Assembly: GCA_002398365.1 (NCBI GenBank)
Contig: DGYK01000049.1
Coordinates: forward strand, 1-64,000
From: Flammeovirgaceae bacterium UBA5008
GTDB lineage: Bacteria > Bacteroidota > Bacteroidia > Cytophagales > Cyclobacteriaceae
DNA: 64,000 nucleotides
Direction: 5' to 3'
This document shows positions 44,101 through 52,377 of this stretch, piece by piece. The notes under the pieces were generated by a model. The model was not told where the DNA came from, made no database searches, and saw nothing but the letters and a program-made list of their open reading frames with translations. Numbering within the stretch: the first letter of the stretch is position 1; each line of letters opens with the position of its first letter. The position numbers and the translations under genes are program-made.

Positions 44101-44671
44101 GCTCGACATCTACCACGATTACATGGAGCGAAGCATTACTAAATTGGAGCACGTGATCAACAGTTTGGTAGAATTCTCACGCAACACACACCACCCGCTC
44201 AAACACGAAGCGTTGAATTTACATCGATTAGTGAATGAGGTGTTTGAGGAGTTGGCCTTTTGGCCCGAGGCAATTCACATTCACATGAAGAATGAAATTG
44301 CCCAAGATTTGATACTAAACTCTGATCCGGATCGGATGAAAGTAATTTTACACAATCTGGTAGGGAACGCTATCAAATATGCAGATGTAACCAAAGATCA
44401 ACCCTCGGTGTGGGTGAGCGCCACGCATACAGATAGTATTTGTAAACTCTTCATTACCGACAATGGCATCGGCATTGAACCACATCATCAGCAACGGATT
44501 TTTGATATGTACTACCGGGCCAGCGACCGATCGAAAGGATCGGGCTTGGGATTATTTATTGTGAAAGAAACCGTTAAAAAACTAGGTGGCCGTATTCTGC
44601 TTAGATCAGATTATGGTCTTGGATCGCAGTTTGAGATTACGTTACCATCGCATTCCGATACTTCGAGTTAG
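41159..44671 (+). CDS. Giant sensor histidine kinase with periplasmic beta-propellers (two-component system)
   Basis: 1170 aa from ATG 41159 (the preceding TTG is not needed). Signal peptide to ~25. Then about a dozen two-component-regulator propeller repeats, each ending near IWIGT/LWVGT. A Y_Y_Y domain (~690-800) follows with FTALPPGDYVLRVKATNN. The membrane span is at ~810-830, then a coiled coil, then HisKA with His957 in YSASHDLSAPLKSV and an ATPase with NLVGNAIKYAD, DNGIGI and GSGLGLFIVKET. It lacks the receiver and AraC domains of the hybrid versions that sense polysaccharides in Bacteroidota. The ligand is not evident. It is monocistronic. Confidence 0.9.
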   Translation: MKSPRPHHPWCILVLALLGFQLAEAQSYPFRHITTNEGLLSSNVLSILQDHQGFYWFGSEEGLQRYDGYSFKNYHFQQSDSLSLSSNIIQYLFEDSKHNLWVGTFDAGLCWYDRENDRFIRFRHDPTNPQSLIGNFVQTIYESNAGRLYISVVGQGISSFQIPDQIHPNIQFTNHTFNIAPDVANHWASAIVENMNGLLVAVNGDGVNQYNPTTGAFTRLFRDTVNLRVQALYCDSKQRLWIGTWSDGLYVYDRQTKKIFQHRAGENSGELISNQIYSVKESNDGTIWIGTENGINILEKNADPFTDQPFVRLQHNEYDNESLLSNSIKCLYVDKQNSVWAATYFGGVNVYDQNAQKFNVYKSVIGNPSGLTHNNIFALEEDQNGTVWVGTDGGGLNYTESFLNHSTKVPLFQKIPLIHQGRQAEKIKCMRADGKGNIWVGTWGDGLFKVNVATKQALHVEMVAMHGTELPVKEILTIETDSLDNLWIGTFGFGVLHYNPQEDTYQQYLHAFGNLNPEINKVNDVHLDKSGRVWVARDGGGLSMIDSKTGTYSVIQNGALNGSITIASILEDSQGNLWLCTNAQGIIQFNPKTNQLKIYDQESGLPTNTVMAALEEPGADKIWISTNKGISSIHLPSKRIQNFYSSDGLPRNQFNNCALRYSKNGWMLFGNLKGLVTYQPETIRIDVYNPPLAFTELRINNKEVVIGEASPLKRNITVTNQVTLRHTENSFSIAFAAILIEPTPTTRYSYRLENFNDQWIDIGLDRKITFTALPPGDYVLRVKATNNLGQYMDHTLSLNIQIQPAWWETLYFKFSVLAIILMGIYFFILLRTRYLNRQRVALQQQVAIATQEIKSKNQELVSRVEMISQQNATLKKQRDEIALRDNEILAQNEELTSQNELIQEHRKNLEEAHARLKGMNDQLEELVHQRTLKLEATIQELDTVVAELDRFVYSASHDLSAPLKSVLGLINISRKETDKSQLDIYHDYMERSITKLEHVINSLVEFSRNTHHPLKHEALNLHRLVNEVFEELAFWPEAIHIHMKNEIAQDLILNSDPDRMKVILHNLVGNAIKYADVTKDQPSVWVSATHTDSICKLFITDNGIGIEPHHQQRIFDMYYRASDRSKGSGLGLFIVKETVKKLGGRILLRSDYGLGSQFEITLPSHSDTSS

Positions 44672-44695
44672 AAATTCTGCTGCGCTACTATCCTT

Positions 44696-45895
44696 CTACA
44701 AAAATCGAACGTGATCAAATTTTTGCCCGAGTATGGAAGCACTATCGCTTTGCAACCATTGGTCAATAACGGTGGCATAGATTCTTCTGAAATCGATCGA
44801 ATGAATCAGATCGCCTTCATCGAGTTGTTGTAAATTGGGAGTCTCGTTAAAGAATCCTTTCTTCTTCAACGACTTGCTGATCAGAAAAAGATTATTGGCG
44901 GTGCCATGGTCGGTGCCACCTCCGGCATTCTGTGCTACTCTCCTGCCAAACTCCGAGAAAGTCATGATCAACACATCATCCAATGCTCCTTGTTGTTGCA
45001 GATCATCTGTAAATGCTTTCACCGCTTCGGCATACACTTTTAACAATTGTTCATGCGCGGGTGCTTGCCGCACATGCGTGTCAAATCCTGCGAGCGAAGC
45101 ATAATACACACGCGTGTCTACTCCACTTCGAATCAATTGTGCAATCGTCTTGAGTTGACCTGCAAAAGGAGTGGTTGGATAGGTAATTCCCGCATGGGCT
45201 ACTTTGCTTTTCGAATAAATGTAATCACTGGAAGACACGCTTTCGGCCAGCGTTTTGTAGAGGTAAGCCACATTCGGTTCATCGTGCGTGGCACCGTCTG
45301 CCTCACTTAATTTTTGAAACAGATTCCCATGCAGTGCTTCGTATAGACGTTTGGGGTTGCGCATCGCCATCCCTTTGTAATGTTCGCCTTTGAGCGCCAA
45401 ACTCAACACATCATCAATTTCAATGGCATGATGTGCGCCTCCGTTTCCGGTGCAACTCGCATCCAGGTAGCGCCCGAGCCATCCGGTGCGTAAATATTCA
45501 GTGGCACTGCTGCCGGTGTTCCAGATATCCATAGATCGAAAGTGAGAACGATCCGGGTTGGGATAGCCTACGTTGTTGATGATGGTCAAATATCCCTGAT
45601 CATACAGCGAACGCAACGGAGCAAGCGAAGGATGAAACCCCAACTCATCGGCCACTTCGATGACCTGCTTGCGTGGTACGGCAAGTTGTGGGCGAAGTTG
45701 ATAGTATACATCATTCCGATAAGGCACGATGGTATTCAATCCGTCATTGCCTCCGGAAAGCTGCAGCACCACGAGCTTTTTAAATCCGGGAATGGACGCG
45801 TGTTCCATCGCTTTCAGGAAGCTGGGTATCAACATGGTGCCGGCTGTTGCCAACATGGATTTCTTCAAAAACACTCTTCGGTTGTGCATCGCCAT
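44696..45895 (-). CDS. DUF1501 protein (sulfatase-like fold), Tat-type signal possible
   Basis: 399 aa from ATG 45895; the longer frame from 45952 runs into the upstream stop and is unlikely. The N-terminus HNRRVFLKKSMLATAGTMLI resembles a twin-arginine export signal (RR). DUF1501 features: LVVLQLSGGNDGLNTIVPYR, NPDRSHFRSMDIWNTG, TFSEFGRRVAQNAGGGTDHG. The family is usually paired with DUF1800 in Bacteroidota and Planctomycetota; its activity is unestablished. It starts one nt after the stop of the DUF1800 gene, so they are coupled. Confidence 0.85.
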   Translation of the reverse strand: MAMHNRRVFLKKSMLATAGTMLIPSFLKAMEHASIPGFKKLVVLQLSGGNDGLNTIVPYRNDVYYQLRPQLAVPRKQVIEVADELGFHPSLAPLRSLYDQGYLTIINNVGYPNPDRSHFRSMDIWNTGSSATEYLRTGWLGRYLDASCTGNGGAHHAIEIDDVLSLALKGEHYKGMAMRNPKRLYEALHGNLFQKLSEADGATHDEPNVAYLYKTLAESVSSSDYIYSKSKVAHAGITYPTTPFAGQLKTIAQLIRSGVDTRVYYASLAGFDTHVRQAPAHEQLLKVYAEAVKAFTDDLQQQGALDDVLIMTFSEFGRRVAQNAGGGTDHGTANNLFLISKSLKKKGFFNETPNLQQLDEGDLIHSIDFRRIYATVIDQWLQSDSASILGQKFDHVRFL

Positions 45896-45896
45896 T

Positions 45897-47258
45897 TTAG
45901 CAAAGTTGATATTCGGGTAAAGACATATAACCAATGTAAGCGCGCTGCACAAATTCCAAATCGTTGGCAGCGGTAGATGTATACTTTTCGATCAGCGCGC
46001 GGTTCGCCTGTGTGGTAGGTTGTGCCAATAAAAAGTCTTCGATGCGTTGCAAGGTGGTTGCCGATTGATTCGCGGTGAATGGCTGTGCAATCTTCGCCCA
46101 GTCTACCTGAAAAGCAAATCGGGCTTGTCCGTAGTTGTTGGTCAGGTTATTCACATCGCCATCATCTTTCGATTGAAAGTCCGTGCTATCGCCTCGCAGC
46201 AAAATGCCGGGCAACGAGAGCCGGAAGGTAAGACTGGAGCTGTCGATCCACTCACGGCCTTGTGGCCAGCCGCCTACGTTGGGAGGAAAGAAAAGGATCT
46301 GCCCCATCGCACGTTGCAGAAAGGCAACGGTGGCCGGCATGACAAAAGAGCCTTGCGTTTGCAACTGCAATCCGATAATCAGTTCAATCGGGCTCTTGAT
46401 GCGATTTCCCACAAAGCGGGCTTCATAAAACCAATCCGACAAAGCGATGGATTGAATGAGTTGCTGAATATTATAATTGGATTGATAAAACTGTTCAGCT
46501 AACGTGCGCATGATTTCTTCATCGCGCACTTCATTACTCACAAAATAAGCCCACACTTTTTCGGTGATGAAGCGAGCCGTTTGCCGGTCGTTCAACAGCT
46601 GCTCGATGATATCCTCTCCGGTTAAATTTCCTTTGCTTCCGCGAAATGATTTTAAGCCATCGTCATGCACTTGCGGGCGAAACAAAAATTTACCCGTGCG
46701 CGGATCAAACGCCCAACCGGTAAACGCACGGGCAGCTTCTTTCACATCTTCTTCACTATAATTTCCACGGCCCAACGTGAAGAGCTCCATTACCTCGCGC
46801 GCAAAGTTTTCGTTGGGGCTCGACTTCTTATTTTGCTGATTATTCAGAAACTGAATCATAGCGGGATCTTTAGAAACGGCCATGAGCAAATCAGCAAATG
46901 AACCCAGCACATGGGTGCGAATGCTGTTGTTTTGTTGTTGCGCCAACCAAGGGATGCGTGCACGACATGCAAAATGATCGTGCCAAAAGAAAGTGAGCTT
47001 CTCCCGAAGAGCTACTTCCGGTTGTGTCATTTGCTTACACCAGGCGAGATTGAGTTGGATGGATTGTTCTTTACTTGTCTGAGCGTTTTTTTTTAATTTC
47101 ACAATCGAATCGAGGACGGGCCTTGAAATGACTGTGAGCGGTTCAAGCCCGGTTGTTTGCTCAAGCATTTTCTCCACAAAAACCGTTGTACCTGTAGAGT
47201 TTAACAAGCGTAAGCCGAAGCCCATTCTGCGTTGAAAGTGATTTTGTAGGTTGACCAT
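45897..47258 (-). CDS. DUF1800 protein
   Basis: 453 aa. Family features: ALREKLTFFWHDHFACRARI, NENFAREVMELFTLGRGNYS, DVKEAARAFTGWAFDPRTG, and FFPPNVGGWPQGREWIDSS. No signal peptide is apparent. Always the partner of DUF1501; a role in cell-surface or extracellular oligosaccharide handling has been suggested elsewhere but is unproven. It is the first gene of the two-gene unit. The divergent yjdM gene lies 94 nt away. Confidence 0.85.
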   Translation of the reverse strand: MVNLQNHFQRRMGFGLRLLNSTGTTVFVEKMLEQTTGLEPLTVISRPVLDSIVKLKKNAQTSKEQSIQLNLAWCKQMTQPEVALREKLTFFWHDHFACRARIPWLAQQQNNSIRTHVLGSFADLLMAVSKDPAMIQFLNNQQNKKSSPNENFAREVMELFTLGRGNYSEEDVKEAARAFTGWAFDPRTGKFLFRPQVHDDGLKSFRGSKGNLTGEDIIEQLLNDRQTARFITEKVWAYFVSNEVRDEEIMRTLAEQFYQSNYNIQQLIQSIALSDWFYEARFVGNRIKSPIELIIGLQLQTQGSFVMPATVAFLQRAMGQILFFPPNVGGWPQGREWIDSSSLTFRLSLPGILLRGDSTDFQSKDDGDVNNLTNNYGQARFAFQVDWAKIAQPFTANQSATTLQRIEDFLLAQPTTQANRALIEKYTSTAANDLEFVQRAYIGYMSLPEYQLC

Positions 47259-47340
47259 TTACTGTTAGACTCTCCTTATGCGGAATCGTTTAATGTGAAG
47301 TTATCAAAATCGGGTGTGTATTTAGGCCGTATCAATTGCT

Positions 47341-47348
47341 TACCTTTG
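47341..47348 (+). promoter_or_regulatory. -7 element abutting yjdM
   Basis: TACCTTTG matches TAnnTTTG exactly and ends 4 nt before the start codon. A short leader or leaderless mRNA would follow. No clear -33 is seen. Confidence 0.5.
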
Positions 47349-47352
47349 CGGG

Positions 47353-47703
47353 ATGCCTGAATCTACTACCTGCCCCAATTGCCAATCGCCTTTTGGTTAT
47401 CCTACCGGTTCTTCCATGATGTGCCCCGAATGTGGACATGAATGGAATCCCAATGAAGTGTCTGCCCCCATTGAAACGGTGAGCGATGCATTGATTGTAA
47501 AAGATTCCAATGGTGCTGTGTTACAAGATGGAGACACGGTGATCTTAATCAAAGATCTACCGGTGAAGGGTGCCAGCAAAGCTATTAAGGCCGGCACGAA
47601 AGTAAAGAACATCAAACTCACTTCGGGTGATCACAACATTGATTGTAAAGTAGATGGCTTCGGTGCGATGGCGCTGAAATCAATTTTTGTAAGGAAGGGG
47701 TAA
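47353..47703 (+). CDS. yjdM: YjdM-family zinc-ribbon protein (PhnA-like)
   Basis: 116 aa. N-terminal zinc ribbon CPNCQSPFGYPTGSSMMCPE followed by CGHEW gives the CxxC...CxxC ligands. The C-terminal domain reads VKDSNGAVLQDGDTVILIKD and NIDCKVDGFGAMALKS, the YjdM/PhnA pattern. Historically annotated as alkylphosphonate uptake protein, although no phosphonate role is supported here by neighbours. The segment 47713-47735 after the gene contains a small GTCATTGGTCATTAGTCA word repeat. Confidence 0.88.
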   Translation: MPESTTCPNCQSPFGYPTGSSMMCPECGHEWNPNEVSAPIETVSDALIVKDSNGAVLQDGDTVILIKDLPVKGASKAIKAGTKVKNIKLTSGDHNIDCKVDGFGAMALKSIFVRKG

Positions 47704-47712
47704 TTAGACCGC

Positions 47713-47735
47713 AGTCATTGGTCATTAGTCAATAA
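47713..47735. repeat. Short word repeat (GTCATTGGTCATTAGTCA)
   Basis: Imperfect repeats of TCATTRGTCA in the 39-nt gap between the convergent yjdM and MHS transporter genes. No terminator hairpin with a T tail was found there. Confidence 0.55.
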
Positions 47736-47742
47736 CCGCCTC

Positions 47743-49263
47743 CTAATCCACCTCCGCTTTCTTTTTGTTGCTTAGAAAGATCATACCGATCACGAAACAA
47801 ACGGCTGCCACTATAATCGGATACCACAAACCGGCAAATGGATCGCCTGCCGGGCTGGATGGTGATTTGCTATACTCGTACAATGCAGTTGCAATGAAGG
47901 GTGTCAGTCCACCGAAAATTCCATTGCCGATATGGTAAGGCAATGACATGGATGTATAGCGAATGCGTGTGGGAAACAATTCGACCAGAAAGGCCGCGAT
48001 CGGTCCGTAGACCATTGTTACCAATACAATTTGAATAAATACCAAGCCAATCATCCAACCATAGTTAGTGCCACTCAGAACTACTTCGGTTTTCGAGGAA
48101 ATGACTTTATTATTCTTTGTTTTCTCTACCGCAATACTTTGCGTTTGATCCGTAAAGAAGTGCGTGTTCTTAACCGTCCGCAACGTATCGCTGCCTTCTC
48201 TCGACATACTCCGCTCGATTTGCGCTTGCGCAGTGATTTCTGTTTTCGTAGTTACGTTGGTGAGCGCATACATCTTTTGATAAATAGGTTGGTAGAGCAA
48301 CACCGCCAGCAACATGCCCGTGAGCATAATGAATTTTCGACCCACCTTATCCGACCACGCTCCAAATACGATAAATAAGGGCGTACCCAACACCAGCGCA
48401 ATCGCCATGATGTAATTGGACTGCACGTATTCTAACTGACACGTCTTCTGCAAAAACGAGAGTGCATAAAACTGACCTGTGTACCACACTACCCCCTGCC
48501 CTGCTGTGGCACCAAACAACGCAATCAATACCAACTTCAGGTTTTCTTTTTTTCCAAAACTCTCTTTGATGGGATTGACCGATGTTTTGCCTTCGGCTTT
48601 GATCTTCGCGAAAAGCGGAGACTCGCTCATGCGCATGCGAATGTAGATGGAGATCCCTACCAGTAATGCAGACAACAAGAATGGCACGCGCCATCCCCAA
48701 CTGGCAAAGGCATCCACTCCCACCGACTGCCTTACGGCCAGAATAACTCCCAGCGAAACAAACAATCCTAACGTAGCCGTGATCTGAATGAAGCTGGTAT
48801 AAAATCCTCTGCGGTCGGCAGGAGCATGCTCCGCTACATAGGTTGCAGCGCCTCCATATTCCCCGCCAAGGGCCAACCCTTGCAACAAGCGTAAAATCAA
48901 AACCAATAATGGAGCAAACAAGCCAATGCTTTCATAACCCGGCACGAGACCAATGGCAAACGTAGAGCCACCCATCAGCACCAATGTTACTAAGAAGGTG
49001 TACTTACGCCCTACCTTATCACCGAGCCGGCCAAACACCAGTGCTCCGAATGGACGAACGACAAAGCCCGCAGCAAACGTGGCGAGTGTAGAAAGAAACG
49101 CAGCCGTAGGATTGGTCTTCGGAAAAAACTGTTCGGATAAAATGGTTGCCAAGCTTCCGAAGATGAAGAAGTCATACCATTCGATCAACGTGCCTACCGA
49201 TGAGGCCGCAATGACCGTCCAGAGTTTACGTTTTTCCTCTTTCGTAACAACCGTGGCACTCAT
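47743..49263 (-). CDS. Major facilitator superfamily transporter, metabolite:H+ symporter family
   Basis: 506 aa. MHS (2.A.1.6) features: VGTLIEWYDFFIFGSLATIL, FGRLGDKVGRKYTFLVT (the GRxGDxxGRK motif), GGEYGGAATYVAEHAP and FPTRIRYTSMSLPYHIGNG. Twelve membrane spans are expected. A hydrophilic insert of ~60 residues lies between spans 8 and 9 (from ~NVTTKTEITA to KTEVVLSG), which is longer than usual. The cargo is unknown; the operon with galK and the SGLT-type symporter suggests a sugar- or organic-acid-related solute. It starts 7 nt after the symporter stop. Confidence 0.85.
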   Translation of the reverse strand: MSATVVTKEEKRKLWTVIAASSVGTLIEWYDFFIFGSLATILSEQFFPKTNPTAAFLSTLATFAAGFVVRPFGALVFGRLGDKVGRKYTFLVTLVLMGGSTFAIGLVPGYESIGLFAPLLVLILRLLQGLALGGEYGGAATYVAEHAPADRRGFYTSFIQITATLGLFVSLGVILAVRQSVGVDAFASWGWRVPFLLSALLVGISIYIRMRMSESPLFAKIKAEGKTSVNPIKESFGKKENLKLVLIALFGATAGQGVVWYTGQFYALSFLQKTCQLEYVQSNYIMAIALVLGTPLFIVFGAWSDKVGRKFIMLTGMLLAVLLYQPIYQKMYALTNVTTKTEITAQAQIERSMSREGSDTLRTVKNTHFFTDQTQSIAVEKTKNNKVISSKTEVVLSGTNYGWMIGLVFIQIVLVTMVYGPIAAFLVELFPTRIRYTSMSLPYHIGNGIFGGLTPFIATALYEYSKSPSSPAGDPFAGLWYPIIVAAVCFVIGMIFLSNKKKAEVD

Positions 49264-49270
49264 GTACGAC

Positions 49271-50911
49271 TTACCAGAATGCGATGTACAATGCCGAGAT
49301 GATGCCCATCAGCAACAGAGCACCAATGGCAAACGGACGCTCGATCTTAAACATATCGCGGGTAACGATGATGCCGTCTTTCTTTTCCTTGTAAGGAGAA
49401 ATCAAACTCACCACTACCATCAAGCCCACTAAAATCAAAAACACAATACCCATGCGGTTGAGGAATGGAATCTCCGGATAATATTCATTGATACCAATAC
49501 CGAGTGGTAACGTGGCAATAGCTGCCACCAATGCGGCCATACCGTTGGCGCGCTTCCAGAACATACCCAACAAGAAGATCGCTACCACTCCGGGTGAAAT
49601 CAATCCGCTGAACTCTTGAATGAATTGAAACGCCTGATCGAATCGGCTTAATTGCGGAGCCATGATAATCGCGATGATCATAGCTGCTACAATTGCGAAC
49701 TTGCCCACGTTCACGAGATTATGCTCAGATGCTTCTTTCTTGAAAAACTTCTGATAGATATCTAATGTAAAGATCGTGGATATACTGTTGGCTTTACCTG
49801 CCAGTGAAGCTACAATAGCTGCCGTTAATGCTGCGAACGATAAGCCTTTTAGGCCAGCAGGCAGCAGGTTTAATAAGACAGGATACGCACGGTCAGACTT
49901 GATTACCTGTGTAGTTGGATCCAACATCTCCGATTGGAAGAATCCATTCTTATACAATACAAATGCTGCAATACCGGGCAACACTACGATCACCGGCATC
50001 AATAACTTTAAGAATGCCGCAAAGAGCAAACCTTTACGTGCAGTTGGTAAATCGGCACCCAAGGCACGCTGCGTAATGTATTGGTTACAACCCCAATAGC
50101 CGAGGTTGGCAATCCACATCGCTCCGATAATCACGGCTAATCCGGGTAATTTCTGATACGCGTCTTCGGTTCCGCCTTTTCCATCGGGAATCATCATATC
50201 CCCTTGATTGAGAATCATGTGGAAGTGATCAGATGCATTATTCTTGACGAATACCAATGCATCCCACACGCCACCACCACTGATCTTATCGGCTACCAAC
50301 TCGAGCGCCAGGTACGTAGTTGCCAAGCCACCCAGAACCAATACAACTACTTGAATGACATCGGTATATCCGATCACCTTCATCCCGCCAAGGGTGATAA
50401 ACACGGCAAAGATGGAGAGTCCAATCACGCATACAGTGAAACTTAAACCCGTAATGGTCTCCACAGCCAACGCGCCTAAATAAAGAATGGAAGTGAGGTT
50501 CACGAAAATATACACCAACAACCAAAACACCGCCATGATGGTAGCCACCAGCGGACTGTATCGCTGGGACAAAAACTGCGGCATCGTATAAATCTTGTTC
50601 TTGAGATAGATCGGCAGGAAGAACGCAGCTACTACAATTAAAGTAACGGCAGCCATCCACTCGTATGAGGCAATGGCAAGTCCCATCGCAAAACCGGAAC
50701 CCGACATGCCGATGAATTGCTCGGCCGAAATGTTTGAAGCGATCAGCGATGCACCGATAGCCCACCATGTCAGCGAACCTTCGGCTAAGAAGAAATCTTT
50801 CGAATCAATCTCACTGCGCTTTTTGCGGGTGTAAATCCAATAGCCATACAGTGAAACAATTAAGAAGTAAACAAGAAAGACGATGTAATCTGATATCTGT
50901 AACTTTTGCAT
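49271..50911 (-). CDS. Sodium:solute symporter (SSS), SGLT-type, likely galactose/glucose
   Basis: 546 aa, ~14 membrane segments. Opens SDYIVFLVYFLIVSLYGYWI and contains LIASNISAEQFIGMSGSGFA, PQFLSQRY, and WIANLGYWGCNQYITQRALG, the signature of SGLT/vSGLT family. The neighbouring galactokinase gene supports galactose uptake, as for Vibrio SGLT; direct evidence on substrate residues is limited. It starts 6 nt after galK stop. Confidence 0.88.
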   Translation of the reverse strand: MQKLQISDYIVFLVYFLIVSLYGYWIYTRKKRSEIDSKDFFLAEGSLTWWAIGASLIASNISAEQFIGMSGSGFAMGLAIASYEWMAAVTLIVVAAFFLPIYLKNKIYTMPQFLSQRYSPLVATIMAVFWLLVYIFVNLTSILYLGALAVETITGLSFTVCVIGLSIFAVFITLGGMKVIGYTDVIQVVVLVLGGLATTYLALELVADKISGGGVWDALVFVKNNASDHFHMILNQGDMMIPDGKGGTEDAYQKLPGLAVIIGAMWIANLGYWGCNQYITQRALGADLPTARKGLLFAAFLKLLMPVIVVLPGIAAFVLYKNGFFQSEMLDPTTQVIKSDRAYPVLLNLLPAGLKGLSFAALTAAIVASLAGKANSISTIFTLDIYQKFFKKEASEHNLVNVGKFAIVAAMIIAIIMAPQLSRFDQAFQFIQEFSGLISPGVVAIFLLGMFWKRANGMAALVAAIATLPLGIGINEYYPEIPFLNRMGIVFLILVGLMVVVSLISPYKEKKDGIIVTRDMFKIERPFAIGALLLMGIISALYIAFW

Positions 50912-50917
50912 GTTAGT

Positions 50918-52081
50918 TTAGGTTGCGGGTATGATTGACACACCCTGCGTTAGGTTTACTAAATAAAAATCAGGTTCTTTTTCGAAAGTAGCAACATATT
51001 GGTGTAATACTTTTTCGCGGAAGCTTTTGATCTTTTCGGTTTTGATGAGGTTAAGCGTGCATCCGCCAAAGCCACCGCCCATCATACGGGCACCTGCCAC
51101 GGCATCTTTCTCTTCTTCGGCCAGCGAAACCAGAAAATCCGATTCATCGCAACTGACTTCATACGCCTGACTGAGTCCCCAGTGGGTTTCATACATCAGC
51201 TTTCCAAACTCGATCAACTCTCCCTTTCGGAGGAAGATGGCTGCGCGCTGCGTACGGCTAATCTCTTCCACCACATAAAGACATTTGATAAAAACATCTT
51301 CACCGAGCCGATCCTGAAATTCATACAGCATGGCGCGGCTCACATCGCGCAGCGACTGTACTTCCGGCTGTTGCTGATGAATCACTGCAACTCCTTGCTC
51401 GCACGACTTTCTGCGATCATTGTAAGCCGAAGAAGCCAGCGTATGTTTCACTTTCGTATCGATGAGCAATAGTGAATAGTCTCCTAAATGAACCGGGATC
51501 ACCTCATGCTTTAAAGCACGACAATCTAACAGCAAAGCGGAGTCTTTTTCACCCATCAGACTGGAATACTGATCCATGATGCCGCACTGCAAGCCTACAA
51601 ACTCATGCTCGGCATACTGTGAGATTTTCGCCAACTGTAAACGGCTGAGATTGGCCTGAAACAGTTCATTCAACCCCATTCCAAATCCATTGCAAAGAGC
51701 AGCCGAAGAAGACAATCCCGCACCGGCCGGAATATCGCCACCAAAAACACAATCAACACCACGAATGGGAATACCTGCTCGTTCAAATCCATCGATTACC
51801 CCCATCAGGTAATTGACCCACGTTTCACCGGGATTCAGATCGTGAATAGAAAACGACACCCCTTCATCCATGTCCAACGAGTAGACATTACAACGTTCGG
51901 TTTGGCTGGGTGCCATCGCGAAATAAATCGCATGGTTAATGGCAGCGGGTAAGACGAAGCCCTCATTATAATCGGTATGCTCACCAATCAGATTGATTCG
52001 GCCGGGAGCCTTGATAACAAGCGGAGTACTGGGAAACTTTTGACGAAAAGTATTAACAACCTTACTTACAATAGCAGACAT
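50918..52081 (-). CDS. galK: Galactokinase
   Basis: 387 aa from ATG 52081; the longer frame adds 38 residues that do not belong to the family and would start upstream of the promoter. GHMP kinase signatures: APGRINLIGEHTDYNEGFVL (galactokinase motif), GDIPAGAGLSSSAALC (ATP loop) and MMGGGFGGCTLNL (motif 3). It phosphorylates alpha-D-galactose at C1. It is the first gene of the gal operon galK - SSS - MHS transporter. galT, galE and galM are not in the window. A strong promoter 4 nt before the ATG implies a leaderless transcript. Confidence 0.95.
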   Translation of the reverse strand: MSAIVSKVVNTFRQKFPSTPLVIKAPGRINLIGEHTDYNEGFVLPAAINHAIYFAMAPSQTERCNVYSLDMDEGVSFSIHDLNPGETWVNYLMGVIDGFERAGIPIRGVDCVFGGDIPAGAGLSSSAALCNGFGMGLNELFQANLSRLQLAKISQYAEHEFVGLQCGIMDQYSSLMGEKDSALLLDCRALKHEVIPVHLGDYSLLLIDTKVKHTLASSAYNDRRKSCEQGVAVIHQQQPEVQSLRDVSRAMLYEFQDRLGEDVFIKCLYVVEEISRTQRAAIFLRKGELIEFGKLMYETHWGLSQAYEVSCDESDFLVSLAEEEKDAVAGARMMGGGFGGCTLNLIKTEKIKSFREKVLHQYVATFEKEPDFYLVNLTQGVSIIPAT

Positions 52082-52085
52082 CTTA

Positions 52086-52117
52086 CAAGTATAACATACC
52101 CAACTTTGAAAGCAAAA
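52086..52117 (-). promoter_or_regulatory. galK operon promoter (-33/-7, 19-bp spacing)
   Basis: On the minus strand TTTTG (52117-52113) and TATACTTG (52093-52086) are exactly 19 bp apart; the -7 has one mismatch to TAnnTTTG. The start codon begins 4 nt after the -7, so the mRNA is probably leaderless. Confidence 0.7.
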
Positions 52118-52377
52118 GGTGCCGCCTAAATTGTTCATATCATCCAAGCCGCTATTACTCGATTTCATCTCGTGCTTCGTCCGCCAAACAGTCATTAGGT
52201 CTTTATCATACGCCCTGACTCAAAACCTCGGCCTAACGCTCCTCTTCAAGCTCCGAATTCGGACACCCAAGGGTAAAATGTGAACAGCCCAACTTCTGAC
52301 AACCATCTTTTACAACCTAAAATCGCGGTTTATCTTCTGGTATATGGTTTGCCATTATAAGCAAAACCCTACACCCA
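52118..52377. other. Divergent gap between galK and the FtsX permease gene
   Basis: Nothing clear besides the galK promoter. I see no convincing gene, repeat or RNA here. A TATCTTCT stretch near 52327 is a weak promoter candidate for the permease gene. Confidence 0.4.
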
